Counted from the first letter of the stretch, positions 23,897-34,906 are shown. The stretch is DNA of 64,000 nucleotides from Aquimarina sediminis (GCF_002895435.1 NZ_POYJ01000001.1:62001-126000), one strand, 5' to 3'. Translations and numbers: made by a program. The notes: generated from the letters alone by a model not told the origin.

Positions 23897-26749
23897 TTAT
23901 TCTCTAATAAGTTTGCCAATTGGTTTATTATTGATAAGTATAATATACAATCCTTGTGTTAAATGCGATATATTAATTGGTGATGTAGGGATTGATTGTA
24001 CTATTATTTGTCCCTGAAGATTGACAATTCTTAAATCATAATCGTCTGGAGTAAAACCTTCTATATGTAACAAATCATCGTCATTAACTGGGTTAGGGTA
24101 GTAAGAAAAAGTTTTGTTTTCTTGTGCTAAATTTAGGAATGAAAGATCAATATTAAAGCTTTTGGAAGTATTTTTACAATTAGCATCATTAGATACTTCT
24201 ACCGTATATTCTCCTACTTCTGTCGGCATGTATGTATTTTGATCAGCATCTGTTATTGGTTCCCCATTGTGGTACCACTGGTAAGTTGAAAATTCTGAAG
24301 TAACTGATAAATTCTGATTTTGCATAACTTCTATTAGTGGCTCTTCTGGATTTTCTGATACTGTTATTTTTACTTCTGTTCTGGAGCTAGTTATACAGTT
24401 TCCTATAAACCCTTCTATATAGTAGGTTTTGGAAGCATCGAGTATCGGCGTTTCAAAAGTTGATCCTGATGTAATGGGAGAACCACCTGTTAGAGTATCA
24501 TACCAATTATATTGACTATTGCCAGATATAACAATGGTCGTAGATTCTCCTTTACAAATATTTTGATTAGTAGCTGTGGGCTGCTCAGCGCTGTCTAGTA
24601 CATTTACTTTTATTTCTGTTCTTGTATTTGTAATACAATTTCCTATAACCCCTTCTACATAATATATTTTGGTTGCAGTAAGGGAAGGGGTTTCAAAAGT
24701 CGATCCTGAAGCGATAGAGGAGCCTCCCGTTTGGGTGTCATACCATTCAAATTCGCTATTACCTGAAATGGATAAAGTCACCCGTTCTCCACTACAGATA
24801 CTCTTATTAGAGCCAATGGGCTGCGTAGGGCTAGACGAAACAGTTATTTTTACTTCTGTTCTTGTATTGGTGATACATCCACCAATCAGACCTTCTACAT
24901 AATATGTTTTGTTAGAGGTTAGGGGAGGAGTGGTGTAAGTAGACCCAGTAGCAATACTCGTACCTTGTGCAGCAGTGGTGTACCATCGATATTGGCTATT
25001 TCCTGATACTGTTAAAGTAGCAGATTCTCCGCTACAAATATTTTGGTTAGAGATTGAAGGTTGATCAGGAGATTCTATTGTAACAAAATCAACTTTTTCT
25101 TCTGTATTACTACCAGAACCATTGGTAGTTGTAAGCGATACTGTATAAGTTCCATTTGCGGTGTAGGTATGTGAAGGATTTTCTTCTGTAGAGGAAGTAC
25201 CATCTCCAAAATTCCAAAGATATGAGTTAATCTTGTTAGTAGAAGTATTTATAAAATCAATTGATAAACAGTTTTGATCTGCTTCAAAATCTGATATAGG
25301 AGGATGATTATCATCTCCAGGGATATAATTTCCTGAGATAGAATAATTACCCAAAGATGCAAAATCAGAATATCCATTGTTTACAGTACCTTCACCTACG
25401 CCATCGATTTCGATGTAATAAATTCCTTCGGTAAGATTTTGATTTATAGTAGCGCTAAGTCCTTCAGGATTAGAAATTGCTACTTCCTGGCCTAGTTCAT
25501 TAAGAATTCGGGCTTGTATATTTAGATTTGGGTAATCTGGATCGGGATTAAAGGTAAAAGATACATTTCCAGTTTCTATAGCAAAAGAGAATAGATCTTT
25601 ATCATCTCTTGTACTAATCAATCCAAAATTTTGGTTAGAATTTACTACTCCTGCAGGAGTAACTTTTATTGAGGTGGCATTAGTTATGGTATTGGCATGA
25701 TCGTCATTTTGAAAACCAACACCATTTCTACTATTTGCAATAATTGCAATATCATTTTGTGAGTTTGTAGCATCTGTATATTCTCCTGCACTCCATTGTC
25801 CAATTGGTCGATTTACACTCCATCCCATAATAGGACTCCATTGTCCATGACCAGCATAGTACTCTGTACTTCCTTGCCCATCATGATATAATCCAAGAGT
25901 GTGCCCAACTTCATGTGAGCCAGTTTCTCCTGCGGCTCTGGTAGATAGATTGTATATCCAACAAGGGTTATTATTGTTTGCAGAAAAAGAATTTATATAG
26001 GCAACGCCTCCTGATCCTGGTGCAGCATCATTAGTAGGAGTGAAAATACACATCATCCTACGATTTTTTGGTGCCGCGTCAAAAAGGTCTCTTCTTGTGG
26101 TAACATTAAGATTGAAAGGTCGAAAGTCTTCTGCCATAATTTTCCAAATTTTGATGATTTTCTCATCAGAAAAATTTGGTGATTGCGCATTAATGGTTCC
26201 ACCACCTACCCAACTCGTGCCTGAGACTACTTCGCCATCAAAATCAAGATAAATGATGCCTGTCGCCCCAGGTAAACTTTCTAGTTGTAATGAAGTTTTT
26301 GAAAAAGTCTTTCCTCTATCAACTTCTTTTAAACTAGTTTTTTCGAGTTCTGTACAAAGTAGATTATCAATGTCTGTTTCTTTTATATATACCTTACCAT
26401 TGGACTTAGAATATAAGCTATATGCTTTTTTTGTATTAGACAATATGATTCTTCCTTTTAGTTCTCCATCTGTTTTAGAAAAAGTAAATGTGGATAATTG
26501 ATTGTCGTTAACGGTTCCTATTAAGGTAATATTTTGATCCGCTTGTTTTTTTAAAGTTAACTTAAGAGAGAGTGATTGATTATTGAAAATTTTGAATGTT
26601 GAAGACTTGTTTTTCTTAGGGCTTATTAGTTTGTTTATAAAACTTTGTTGGTCATTGGATATCAAATACGATGTATCAAATTGGCCATAAGTATTATATC
26701 CAGTTATGGTCATAACTAGAAGAAAATACTTCACTAATTTTATTTTCAT
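23897..26749 (-). CDS. Secreted zinc metalloprotease with PKD, Ig-like repeats and T9SS sorting signal
   Basis: 950 residues. Signal peptide about 1-22. The zinc motif HEVGHTLGLYHDG starts at residue 279 and resembles reprolysin-type metzincins. A PKD domain spans about 480-560 (YLWNFGDG), followed by three similar Ig-like repeats at about 563, 650 and 730 (each with CSGE or CKGE, then SGNSxYxWY). A T9SS type A sorting domain starts near 886 (YYPNPVNDDD). It should be exported by the type IX system and act on extracellular protein. The repeats probably serve as adhesion or spacer modules. Confidence 0.92.
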   Translation of the reverse strand: MKIKLVKYFLLVMTITGYNTYGQFDTSYLISNDQQSFINKLISPKKNKSSTFKIFNNQSLSLKLTLKKQADQNITLIGTVNDNQLSTFTFSKTDGELKGRIILSNTKKAYSLYSKSNGKVYIKETDIDNLLCTELEKTSLKEVDRGKTFSKTSLQLESLPGATGIIYLDFDGEVVSGTSWVGGGTINAQSPNFSDEKIIKIWKIMAEDFRPFNLNVTTRRDLFDAAPKNRRMMCIFTPTNDAAPGSGGVAYINSFSANNNNPCWIYNLSTRAAGETGSHEVGHTLGLYHDGQGSTEYYAGHGQWSPIMGWSVNRPIGQWSAGEYTDATNSQNDIAIIANSRNGVGFQNDDHANTITNATSIKVTPAGVVNSNQNFGLISTRDDKDLFSFAIETGNVSFTFNPDPDYPNLNIQARILNELGQEVAISNPEGLSATINQNLTEGIYYIEIDGVGEGTVNNGYSDFASLGNYSISGNYIPGDDNHPPISDFEADQNCLSIDFINTSTNKINSYLWNFGDGTSSTEENPSHTYTANGTYTVSLTTTNGSGSNTEEKVDFVTIESPDQPSISNQNICSGESATLTVSGNSQYRWYTTAAQGTSIATGSTYTTPPLTSNKTYYVEGLIGGCITNTRTEVKITVSSSPTQPIGSNKSICSGERVTLSISGNSEFEWYDTQTGGSSIASGSTFETPSLTATKIYYVEGVIGNCITNTRTEIKVNVLDSAEQPTATNQNICKGESTTIVISGNSQYNWYDTLTGGSPITSGSTFETPILDASKTYYIEGFIGNCITSSRTEVKITVSENPEEPLIEVMQNQNLSVTSEFSTYQWYHNGEPITDADQNTYMPTEVGEYTVEVSNDANCKNTSKSFNIDLSFLNLAQENKTFSYYPNPVNDDDLLHIEGFTPDDYDLRIVNLQGQIIVQSIPTSPINISHLTQGLYIILINNKPIGKLIRE

Positions 26750-26894
26750 GTTGAGTTTGATTCTTTAGTAATATATTTCGGACTGTAATTTTTTAGTACA
26801 ACTCATTATTTTTGAATTTAGTATAGTGAGATTAATTTCTATACGCCTAATATGGTAAAATATTGATTTGTAATAAGATGTTTTGGTATACGAT

Positions 26895-26948
26895 AAAACA
26901 GTATACACGAATTTTTAATTTGAAATTAAAGTATGTGTATACTGTTTT
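26895..26948 (-). terminator. Nested hairpin after the 95-residue gene
   Basis: AACAGTATACAC pairs with GTGTATACTGTT, and inside the loop TTTAATTT pairs with AAATTAAA. On the minus strand it follows the gene at 27028-27315 by about 80 bases. A nested two-stem structure is unusual for a simple terminator. Confidence 0.55.
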
Positions 26949-27027
26949 TGGGTTTTAATAATAATTATACGGAACTGATCGTATTTCAAGTTATAGAAAT
27001 ATCTGCGTTTATCATATGTAAAATGAA

Positions 27028-27315
27028 CTATGAAATACTTATGATTCTTTCTAGTGGGATTATCGTAGATTGTTTGAGAATAACCTCTTTATCGGTTATC
27101 CCCCATATAGTCGTTTCTACTTTCTTAAAACCTTTATCGTCTACAAAAACGATTCTTACTTTTTGATGTTCTAGGTTTCCTAAGGAAAGTGCTCTTTGCA
27201 ATTCCAGAAATCGATCTATTTGATCTTTTCTTTTGTTTAATACATCTTCTTTTGGAAATTTTAAAAATTTAATCTGTTCTTTTTGTACTATTTGTACATT
27301 CATGTTTGGGGCCAT
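27028..27315 (-). CDS. Conserved small Bacteroidota protein
   Basis: 95 residues, no signal peptide. A charged helix (FPKEDVLNKRKDQIDRFLEL) leads to a beta-rich end (GNLEHQKVRIVFVDDKGFKKV, then TTIWGITDKEVILK). It is a conserved Flavobacteria protein of unknown role; the C-terminal strands could form a small RNA- or nucleotide-binding barrel but there is no clear motif. An alternative ATG four codons later is possible. It is a single gene between a nested hairpin and an empty region. Confidence 0.7.
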   Translation of the reverse strand: MAPNMNVQIVQKEQIKFLKFPKEDVLNKRKDQIDRFLELQRALSLGNLEHQKVRIVFVDDKGFKKVETTIWGITDKEVILKQSTIIPLERIISIS

Positions 27316-27729
27316 AAGTGTTGAGTTTATATAAATTTTGACAATATAAAAATCAGGTTTTAAGGTTAGATTATGCTAAATATAATACATTTAATCTTAA
27401 AATTATGTATTTTGTCTATAAAAATTGTTAAAAAATTATTAATATGTAGGAAAAATTAGTGTTAATATTTATGAATTAAGGAAGGATAAGATGTTGATAG
27501 ATTAGTGATACTCTTAAAATTGTTTCAATGTAAAAAAGAAAGTCTTTTTTAATATTTTGGTAATACTTTGGGAGCTTATTTTCAATTGTTTGTTAGGCTA
27601 GTTTTGTTAATCTGGCTTATTTTATCATTCATTAAAAGTTATTGACTTTGATTTGTTTACAAAAAACCTGAACTACACTTCCATAACCGTAGTTCTTTCC
27701 TTAAATTTCGCGTTTAAAATCGTATTACT
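27316..27729. other. AT-rich intergenic region before uvrD
   Basis: 414 bases with promoters for two divergent genes expected. I see no repeat, hairpin or gene that I can support. Confidence 0.4.
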
Positions 27730-30054
27730 TTGGAAGAATATATAGCAGAGTTAAATGATGCTCAACGAGCGCCTGTACTTCAGATCGATGGACCTATGAT
27801 TGTGATAGCAGGAGCAGGGTCTGGTAAAACTCGTGTACTTACATATCGTATTGCCTATTTGATGCATAAAGGAGTAGATTCATTCAATATATTGTCCTTA
27901 ACATTTACCAATAAGGCGGCACGTGAAATGAAAAAACGTATCGCCGATATTGTTGGAGCTAGTGAGGCAAAGAATCTATGGATGGGGACATTTCATTCTA
28001 TTTTTGCTAAAATTTTAAGAATTGAAGCTGATAAATTGGGCTATCCTTCTAATTTCACAATTTATGATACTCAAGATTCCCAGCGACTAATAGCCTCTAT
28101 TATTAAAGAAATGGGACTCGATAGAGATATCTATAAATACAAGCAAGTAAACTCACGTATCTCCTCGTATAAAAATAGCTTGATAACTGTAAAGGCGTAC
28201 TATCAAAATGCAGAGTTAGTAGAAGCAGATGCTATGGCCAAACGCCCTCGTATGGGCGAAATATATGAGCAGTATGTTGAGCGATGTTTTAAGGCCGGAG
28301 CAATGGATTTTGATGACCTTTTATTAAAAACTAATGAGTTGTTAAATCGTTTTCCGGATGTCCTTGCTAAGTATCAAAATCGTTTTAGATATATTTTGGT
28401 TGATGAGTACCAGGATACAAATCATTCGCAATATCTTATCGTTAGAGCTTTATCCGATAAGTTTCAGAATATTTGTGTGGTGGGGGATGATGCGCAGAGT
28501 ATTTATGCTTTTAGAGGAGCTAATATTAATAATATTTTAAACTTCCAGAAGGATTATGATAATGTGCAACAATATCGATTAGAGCAAAATTATAGATCCA
28601 CCAAAAATATTGTAGAGGCCGCCAATTCTATTATTGATAAAAATAAAACCAAACTGGATAAAGTTGTTTGGACAGCTAATGATCCCGGACCCAAAATTGT
28701 TGTAAATCGATTAATTACAGATGGTGATGAAGGAAGGTTTGTTGCAAGCTCGATTTTTGAAAACCAAATGCAACATCAATTAGGTAATGGAAAATTTGCC
28801 GTGTTGTATAGAACTAATGCACAATCCAGAGCAATTGAAGATGCTTTGCGTAAAAGAGATATAAAGTATAGAATATATGGTGGGTTATCTTTTTATCAAA
28901 GAAAAGAAATTAAGGATGTCATAGCATATTTGCGGTTAGTAATAAACCCTAAAGACGAAGAAGCACTTAAAAGAGTAATTAATTATCCCGCTAGAGGAAT
29001 CGGAGCCACTACAGTAGATAAATTGGTGGTAGCAGCAAATCATTATGATCGCTCTATTTTTGAGGTAATCGAGAATTTGGATCGAATTAATCTAAAAATT
29101 AATAGCGGAACCAAAACCAGATTAGAAAACTTTATCACAATGATCAAAAGTTTTCAAGTAACTAATGATACTTCGGATGCTTTTGTACTGGCCGAAATGG
29201 TTGCAAAAAAAACAGGATTACTCCTTGAACTTAAAAAAGATGCGACACCAGAAGGAATTGCCAGAATAGAGAATATAGAAGAACTACTTAATGGTATACG
29301 CGATTTTGTAGAAGGACAAAAAGAAGTAGCCGATACAAGAGGGTCGTTAGCAGAGTTTCTAGAAGATGTTGCCCTGGCAACTGATCTAGATCAAGATACA
29401 GGGGATGATGATAGAGTTGCTTTGATGACCATCCACCTGGCTAAAGGATTAGAGTTTCCTTATGTTTATATTGTAGGAATGGAAGAAGATCTTTTTCCAT
29501 CTGGTATGAGTATGAATACACGAAGTGAGTTAGAAGAAGAGCGCCGATTATTCTATGTTGCATTAACACGGGCAGAGACTCAAGCATACCTTACCTATAC
29601 ACAATCTCGTTATCGATGGGGTAAACTTGTAGATGCAGAACCCAGTAGGTTTATTGAAGAAATTGATGAGCAATATTTGGACTATATGACACCAGTAGAG
29701 GGATATAGGTATAAACCACTTATTGATTCAGATATTTTTGGAGAAGTTGATAAAAGTAAATTACGACTTAAAAAACCATCTTCGGGAACACCCCCTTTAG
29801 CACATAAACCTAATGAAGAGCAGCTACGAAAATTAAGAAAGCTTAGACCTATGACTAGTGGCGGAACCCCAGCAAGTAACATTGTCGATGAGGATCTTAC
29901 ACCAGGAACAGTAGTAGAACATATGCGATTTGGCATTGGCAAAATTATTAAAATTGAGGGTGTAGGGCAGGATAAGAAGGCAGAAATTAACTTTGATAAA
30001 GGTGGAATTAAAAAGTTATTGCTTCGTTTTGCTAAGTTGAAGATTTTAGGGTAA
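27730..30054 (+). CDS. UvrD/PcrA-type DNA helicase
   Basis: 774 residues starting at TTG 27730 (MEEYIAELNDAQRAPVL); no in-frame ATG lies upstream and the next residues match the family start, so TTG is probably used. Superfamily 1A motifs are intact: AGAGSGKTR (Walker A), FTNKAAREM, VDEYQDTN (motif II), GDDAQSIYAFRGA (motif III), LEQNYRST (motif IV), MTIHLAKGLEF and VALTRA. The enzyme unwinds DNA 3' to 5' in nucleotide excision and mismatch repair and clears RecA. The C-terminal tail matches PcrA's RNA-polymerase-binding end in outline. Confidence 0.95.
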   Translation: MEEYIAELNDAQRAPVLQIDGPMIVIAGAGSGKTRVLTYRIAYLMHKGVDSFNILSLTFTNKAAREMKKRIADIVGASEAKNLWMGTFHSIFAKILRIEADKLGYPSNFTIYDTQDSQRLIASIIKEMGLDRDIYKYKQVNSRISSYKNSLITVKAYYQNAELVEADAMAKRPRMGEIYEQYVERCFKAGAMDFDDLLLKTNELLNRFPDVLAKYQNRFRYILVDEYQDTNHSQYLIVRALSDKFQNICVVGDDAQSIYAFRGANINNILNFQKDYDNVQQYRLEQNYRSTKNIVEAANSIIDKNKTKLDKVVWTANDPGPKIVVNRLITDGDEGRFVASSIFENQMQHQLGNGKFAVLYRTNAQSRAIEDALRKRDIKYRIYGGLSFYQRKEIKDVIAYLRLVINPKDEEALKRVINYPARGIGATTVDKLVVAANHYDRSIFEVIENLDRINLKINSGTKTRLENFITMIKSFQVTNDTSDAFVLAEMVAKKTGLLLELKKDATPEGIARIENIEELLNGIRDFVEGQKEVADTRGSLAEFLEDVALATDLDQDTGDDDRVALMTIHLAKGLEFPYVYIVGMEEDLFPSGMSMNTRSELEEERRLFYVALTRAETQAYLTYTQSRYRWGKLVDAEPSRFIEEIDEQYLDYMTPVEGYRYKPLIDSDIFGEVDKSKLRLKKPSSGTPPLAHKPNEEQLRKLRKLRPMTSGGTPASNIVDEDLTPGTVVEHMRFGIGKIIKIEGVGQDKKAEINFDKGGIKKLLLRFAKLKILG

Positions 30055-30236
30055 TTAAAACTTGTACTAGAATTAGCTTGTCAATAAAATTGTTGAAAGA
30101 ATCCTTGTTAAAAAGAGTGCTGAAAATAATTTTAATCAGTAATGATGTGAAAACCAACCCTTTTTAGTTATAAATACAAGTAGTTTTATGAAAGATTATG
30201 GATATAAGGAGTATATTTATATCCAGAAAAAAAATA

Positions 30237-30857
30237 ATGGCAGAATTTATAAAACTATATAATGAAAATCCAAATCCCCGTGAGATACAACGAGTGGTTA
30301 ATTGTTTGCGTAATGGAGGGTTGATTATTTACCCTACCGATACAGTATATGGGTTAGGATGTGATATAACAAATAATAGGGCATTAGAGCGTATTGCAAA
30401 GATTAAAGGTGTAAAACTTGCTAAAGCTAATTTCTCATTTATATGTAAAGACTTAAGTAATCTTTCTGATTATGTGAAACAGATAGATAATGCAACATTT
30501 AAATTGTTGAAAAGAACCTTACCCGGACCATATACCTATATTTTGCCAGGAAGTAATAATTTACCTACCGTTTTTAAAAAAAAGAAAACAGTGGGGATCC
30601 GTGTTCCTGATAATAATATTTGTATTGCTATAGTAGAAGAGCTGGGTAATCCTATTGTATCTACCTCTATCTATGATGAAGACGAAGTTATAGAATATAC
30701 TACAGATCCCGAATTGATAATAGAAAAATGGGATAACCTAGTGGATATTGTTATTGATGGAGGGTTTGGGGATAATATGCCATCGACTATTATTGATGTT
30801 ACTTCGGGAGAGCCAATTTTGATCAGAGAAGGGAAAGGTAGCGTCGATATTATCTAA
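30237..30857 (+). CDS. L-threonylcarbamoyladenylate synthase (Sua5/YrdC family)
   Basis: About 206 residues from the ATG at 30237 (MAEFIKLYNENPN), the family start; an ATG at 30198 would add 13 residues. The YrdC domain has IIYPTDTVYGLGCD (about 35-48), the KGVKLAKANFSF loop, and PGPYTYIL. It condenses threonine, bicarbonate and ATP to threonylcarbamoyl-AMP, the first step of t6A modification at tRNA position 37. No fused Sua5 C-terminal domain, so it is the short TsaC form. Confidence 0.92.
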   Translation: MAEFIKLYNENPNPREIQRVVNCLRNGGLIIYPTDTVYGLGCDITNNRALERIAKIKGVKLAKANFSFICKDLSNLSDYVKQIDNATFKLLKRTLPGPYTYILPGSNNLPTVFKKKKTVGIRVPDNNICIAIVEELGNPIVSTSIYDEDEVIEYTTDPELIIEKWDNLVDIVIDGGFGDNMPSTIIDVTSGEPILIREGKGSVDII

Positions 30858-30911
30858 TCAAAATTGGATGTTTAATTTTTATGTAATGAATTTATAATCT
30901 GATAATTTAGA

Positions 30912-31637
30912 TTATGATCGTTGTTTTCTGGTTCCTGTATGATCCATTCCTTGTTCTCTTTCTAAAGCTATCATTTTTTTAGGTCTGAAATTCATAATTA
31001 ATGCTCTTCGTTGATTATTTGTAGTATTTCCTCTACTAAAATGTAGTGTAAAACCATCATGAAAAGTACACCCACCGATTTTTAAAGGAACTGGTACCGC
31101 ATTTGTGGTGTCCGTTTCACAGTATAAAGCCCCACCATTTGGTAAGTTATTGTGCTTAAGTACTTGTTGGTTTTGAACAGGAAGAAACCACATACAGCCA
31201 TTATCTTCATTGACATTATCCAAGGCTATCCAACAGCTTACGGCTCTCTTATCGGGTAGATCTATCCAGTATGCCGCATCCTGGTGCCATGGAGTTGGTG
31301 TATCAGTGTGAGGTGCTTTATTGATAAGCATGTCAAAATCCAGCTCCATGTCGTCACCTAGTAATGCTTTGGCATGGTGCAACGCTTTTGTGTATGCTAT
31401 GTGCTGAAGTAGTTTGGGGGCTACCATACTGGGTCTCATAATTTGAGTGATCCGTTCAGTAGTTATAGATATGGCGTCATTTGTTCCTGCTAAATCACTT
31501 CGTAGGTGAGCAGTTTTGTCTTTGTCATCTAATAGTTGATCATAAATAATTCTAAGCTTTTCAGCCTCCTTTGCTCCAAAAAGTTGATCTATTTTTACAA
31601 ATCCCTTTTTTAAAAAATTATCTTTTACTATACTCAT
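30912..31637 (-). CDS. Phytanoyl-CoA dioxygenase family protein
   Basis: 241 residues, iron/2-oxoglutarate dioxygenase fold. The metal triad appears as WHQDAAYW (His and Asp, about 117-123) and a distal His in TLHFSRGN or FHDGFTLHF, with Arg nearby. Such enzymes hydroxylate lipids or small metabolites; the substrate is unknown. It is transcribed divergently from an AraC regulator 87 bases away, which probably controls it. Confidence 0.88.
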   Translation of the reverse strand: MSIVKDNFLKKGFVKIDQLFGAKEAEKLRIIYDQLLDDKDKTAHLRSDLAGTNDAISITTERITQIMRPSMVAPKLLQHIAYTKALHHAKALLGDDMELDFDMLINKAPHTDTPTPWHQDAAYWIDLPDKRAVSCWIALDNVNEDNGCMWFLPVQNQQVLKHNNLPNGGALYCETDTTNAVPVPLKIGGCTFHDGFTLHFSRGNTTNNQRRALIMNFRPKKMIALEREQGMDHTGTRKQRS

Positions 31638-31690
31638 TTTTAGGATGTTAATTTATTTCAAAGATGAGTATATCATTTTAATAAATCTTC

Positions 31691-31698
31691 TAAATTTG
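31691..31698 (+). promoter_or_regulatory. Likely -7 box of the AraC regulator
   Basis: TAAATTTG matches the Bacteroidota TAnnTTTG -7 element and lies 27 bases upstream of the ATG at 31725. No clear -33 TTTG is visible. Confidence 0.4.
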
Positions 31699-31724
31699 TA
31701 CTACATTACTTTTTTATACAAAAT

Positions 31725-32591
31725 ATGAATACAAAACCTGATGAACGACTAGTATACTTTCTACCAGATTATGGTATAAATAGATGTTTGCAATTTGGTT
31801 ATTATAAGTACTCAAAAGTGCGCCCCCAGCTATCCTTGCATCAACATTCTAATGTTATAGAAATTTGCTTCTGTATTAAAGGGGAACAGCATTATGAAAT
31901 GGATAATCAATTATTTCGTTTGCATGGTAATGATATTCTTATCATTCCTCCAGACGAGAAACACAGTACAGGGGATTTTCCTGAAGACAAAGGAGAATTA
32001 TTTTGGTTGCAAATTGTCTACTCAGATTATAAAGATAAATTATGTAATCTACCTAATGATCAATCTGATTATCTTTTGGAAGAATTGATAAAAAATTCTA
32101 AACGCGTTTTTAAAGGGGCATTTCAGATAAAATTTATCCTTGAAAAGCTGTTAAATGAGATTGGAACCAGTGATCAAATTTTATCAAAAATTACTATTGA
32201 TCAACTTATTGTTCAGGTTCTGTTAGAGGTGTTACACCTTTCTAAAAGGAAGCAGGACAGTTCACCATTGAAAAAACTAAATGTTATAGATAATTATATT
32301 TTGGAGAACATGTATCGAATTATTTATGTTGATGAATTAGCGGATATTTCTAAAGTTTCGGTAGGGTATTTTAAATCATGGTTTAAAAAAATGGTTGGAA
32401 TTCCTCCTAAAGAGTATGTAAACAGGGTAAAAATTGAGCAGTCAAAAATTGATTTATTAAAAAAGGATACTATTACAACTGTAGCTTTTGATTTAGGATT
32501 TAGCTCATCTCAGTATTTTTCAACTACATTTAAGAAATACACTGGTTATACTCCAAAATCCTATATATCTTCAAAAAGCAATGTTTCTTAG
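31725..32591 (+). CDS. AraC family regulator with cupin sensor
   Basis: 288 residues. The N-terminal cupin (about 1-150) has LHQHSNVIEICFCIKGEQHYE and IIPPDEKHSTG, the metal/ligand His blocks. The C-terminal pair of helix-turn-helix motifs (about 190-288) is typical: ELADISKVSVGYFKSWFKK and DLGFSSSQYFSTTFKKYTGYTPKSY. It should bind an organic ligand and activate a target promoter, most likely the divergent phytanoyl-CoA dioxygenase. Ligand unknown. Confidence 0.9.
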   Translation: MNTKPDERLVYFLPDYGINRCLQFGYYKYSKVRPQLSLHQHSNVIEICFCIKGEQHYEMDNQLFRLHGNDILIIPPDEKHSTGDFPEDKGELFWLQIVYSDYKDKLCNLPNDQSDYLLEELIKNSKRVFKGAFQIKFILEKLLNEIGTSDQILSKITIDQLIVQVLLEVLHLSKRKQDSSPLKKLNVIDNYILENMYRIIYVDELADISKVSVGYFKSWFKKMVGIPPKEYVNRVKIEQSKIDLLKKDTITTVAFDLGFSSSQYFSTTFKKYTGYTPKSYISSKSNVS

Positions 32592-32696
32592 CGTTTTGAA
32601 GATATATAAGCTTATAAAAGGGTTGATGCCATAAAACAAGTTTTTTCAAATTAAGATTTTGAAAACGGTTACAAGTGTTAAAAATTCTTGCAGTTT

Positions 32697-34778
32697 TTAT
32701 TCTTGCATCAAATTTATTTCAACACGTCTGTTTTGAGCTCTACCAGCTTTTGTTTTGTTAGAGGCTATAGGTCTATCTTCACCATACCCAACAGCCGATA
32801 ACCTAAATTGATCAATACCATTTTCTACCAAGTATTTTTTAACAGCATTTGCTCTAGAATCTGATAACCTTTGGTTATTTACACTGCTACCAGCCGCATC
32901 GGTATGTCCTTCTATTGCAAATTTTGCAGTAGGATACTCATTAAGAATCGCAACAATATCCTTAAGTACTTGATTAGATTCTTCCTTTATTGAGGATCTA
33001 CCAGAATCAAAGAGAATAGTTTTGGCATATTGATTAAGAGTTTTTTGAACTTCTTCAGTTACTTCGGGACAGCCATTATTCGCAACTGTGCCTGCAATAT
33101 TAGGGCAATTATCATCTTTGTCCAAAACACCGTCACCATCGCTATCTGGCCATGGACATCCTTGGTTGTCAATAGCTCCAGGTTCTTGCGGGCAATTATC
33201 ATCTTTATCCAACACAGTATCTCCATCGGTATCTAACCACGGGCAACCATTATTTTCTACTTCACCTGCTTCTTCTGGGCATTTATCATCTTTGTCTAAT
33301 ATCGTATCCCCATCGGTATCTGGCCATGGGCATCCAAAATTTTCTTCTGGTCCTTTAATTTCGGGGCATTCATCCACTTTGTCGAGCACTCCATCATTAT
33401 CTTTATCCTTTGGTCTAGATTGGTAGATTGGTACTTTAAGTCCGACATAAGCATCTAGTGCTTTGATCTCGTCACTAACCAATGCTGATAGTATTGACCC
33501 AGAGCCAACATAAAGAGGTCCTGCTCTAAGTCCTGCTCCCCATTGAAATCCGCTATGCTGTACGATACTCAATGGAGAATAAAAACTAAACCACTTGGTT
33601 TCGAATCTTGGTGTTAATGATACCGTATTTGCTATTCTACTGGTATTGATTTTATCCTTCGCAGTAAGCGAAAGGTCAGTATTCAAATTTAGATAGAATT
33701 TTTGATTTATACTCCAATCTGCATTTACATGAAGAGCTGTAGGAAGCACTGCTTTTTCTGCATCGCCCGGATCTAGAACTGTGTAAAAGTTTTCTAGATC
33801 ATTTATGTCATCTATACTTTCAAAAGTATCTTCATCAAGGGTATTAGTAATATCGTATCGTTCTTCTACACTATCGTCATATGATATACTTCCGAGATCG
33901 GTAAGTGATACTCCAAATTTTAATTTATATTTATTAATATCTTTTGGAGTATATGGGTTTCCTTTACTATCAATCGAGGTGTAGTCTTTATGATCTGGTC
34001 GCCATTCATATACAAAACCAAGATCGGCACCTATACCTATTGCTCCGCTAACTACTTCTATTTCATCTAGATCATCTTCCAAGTTTTCACTATACCCATA
34101 TGCTACCTCTCCTTGGGTCGTCACAGTATTTAGTGGCACCGAACTAAGAGAATTGTAGCTTAGACTTATATCTTTACCAAAAGCATATGCATTTCCTAAA
34201 CCTTGTAAGTATTTTAATGTTACACCTCCTTTTAGAAAATGTTGTTCTTTATCCATTAGTACATGAGCATATGTTATCCCAAATTCACTCCAGGCATTCG
34301 AACTTGCCAACATATCTCCTTCATCTATTGTAAAAACTTCACTACCATCAAAACCATCAACAAGACTTTCGATAGTTCGCCCATTGATCTCACTAACACT
34401 ATAAAAAGCTCTAACCCTTGAGAATAATGCAATAGCGTTTTTTCTGTTAATACTAATCATTACAGAAGGTCCTAAGGCGTCTATATTTCCAATAATATTA
34501 TTTTTGTCTTTAGGAAAAGTCCGGGCATCGTCTTCAAAGTCATAATCATCTTTTATAAGATCATTAAAATTGACTCCATAGTAATCATTTCCGGCAAAAC
34601 CACTTACGCCAATTAGGTTGACATCAAGTTTTAATCTTGAATCAGCGATATTTGCAGGGTTATTAATTACTCCATGTACACCATTATAATTATCTGTAAG
34701 AAGCCCTATAAAAGATTGGGATGTTGCTGGTACAATAGAAAGAAGAAGTGCTACTACGGTAGAAAATAGTCTTTTCAT
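32697..34778 (-). CDS. DUF5723-type outer-membrane protein with TSP3 and OmpA domains
   Basis: 693 residues. Signal peptide about 1-20. The first 450 residues form a DUF5723-like beta-barrel region. About 455-560 has four thrombospondin type 3 calcium repeats (DxDx[29 protein letters not shown] and so on). An OmpA peptidoglycan-binding domain ends the protein ([11 protein letters not shown], then [13 protein letters not shown] and GYGEDRP). It likely tethers the outer membrane to peptidoglycan. A good -7 box lies upstream at 34815. Confidence 0.88.
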   Translation of the reverse strand: MKRLFSTVVALLLSIVPATSQSFIGLLTDNYNGVHGVINNPANIADSRLKLDVNLIGVSGFAGNDYYGVNFNDLIKDDYDFEDDARTFPKDKNNIIGNIDALGPSVMISINRKNAIALFSRVRAFYSVSEINGRTIESLVDGFDGSEVFTIDEGDMLASSNAWSEFGITYAHVLMDKEQHFLKGGVTLKYLQGLGNAYAFGKDISLSYNSLSSVPLNTVTTQGEVAYGYSENLEDDLDEIEVVSGAIGIGADLGFVYEWRPDHKDYTSIDSKGNPYTPKDINKYKLKFGVSLTDLGSISYDDSVEERYDITNTLDEDTFESIDDINDLENFYTVLDPGDAEKAVLPTALHVNADWSINQKFYLNLNTDLSLTAKDKINTSRIANTVSLTPRFETKWFSFYSPLSIVQHSGFQWGAGLRAGPLYVGSGSILSALVSDEIKALDAYVGLKVPIYQSRPKDKDNDGVLDKVDECPEIKGPEENFGCPWPDTDGDTILDKDDKCPEEAGEVENNGCPWLDTDGDTVLDKDDNCPQEPGAIDNQGCPWPDSDGDGVLDKDDNCPNIAGTVANNGCPEVTEEVQKTLNQYAKTILFDSGRSSIKEESNQVLKDIVAILNEYPTAKFAIEGHTDAAGSSVNNQRLSDSRANAVKKYLVENGIDQFRLSAVGYGEDRPIASNKTKAGRAQNRRVEINLMQE

Positions 34779-34814
34779 TATTTAGGTTTTAAGATTTGGG
34801 TCTTTTTAGTAAAA

Positions 34815-34822
34815 CAAAGATA
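34815..34822 (-). promoter_or_regulatory. Likely -7 box of the DUF5723-OmpA gene
   Basis: On the minus strand TATCTTTG matches TAnnTTTG, 37 bases upstream of the start at 34778. No clear -33 element. Confidence 0.5.
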
Positions 34823-34854
34823 TTGGTATTTTTTTACATAAAAGTTTTATAGAA

Positions 34855-34888
34855 TAAAAAAGGGTATCAAATGTTGATACCCTTTAAT
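34855..34888 (-). terminator. Intrinsic terminator of the OmpA lipoprotein gene
   Basis: AAAGGGTATCAA and TTGATACCCTTT form a 12-base stem, with a T6 run on the minus strand. It lies 19 bases past the stop at 34907. Confidence 0.8.
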
Positions 34889-34906
34889 CCGTTATAAGAT
34901 TTGAGT

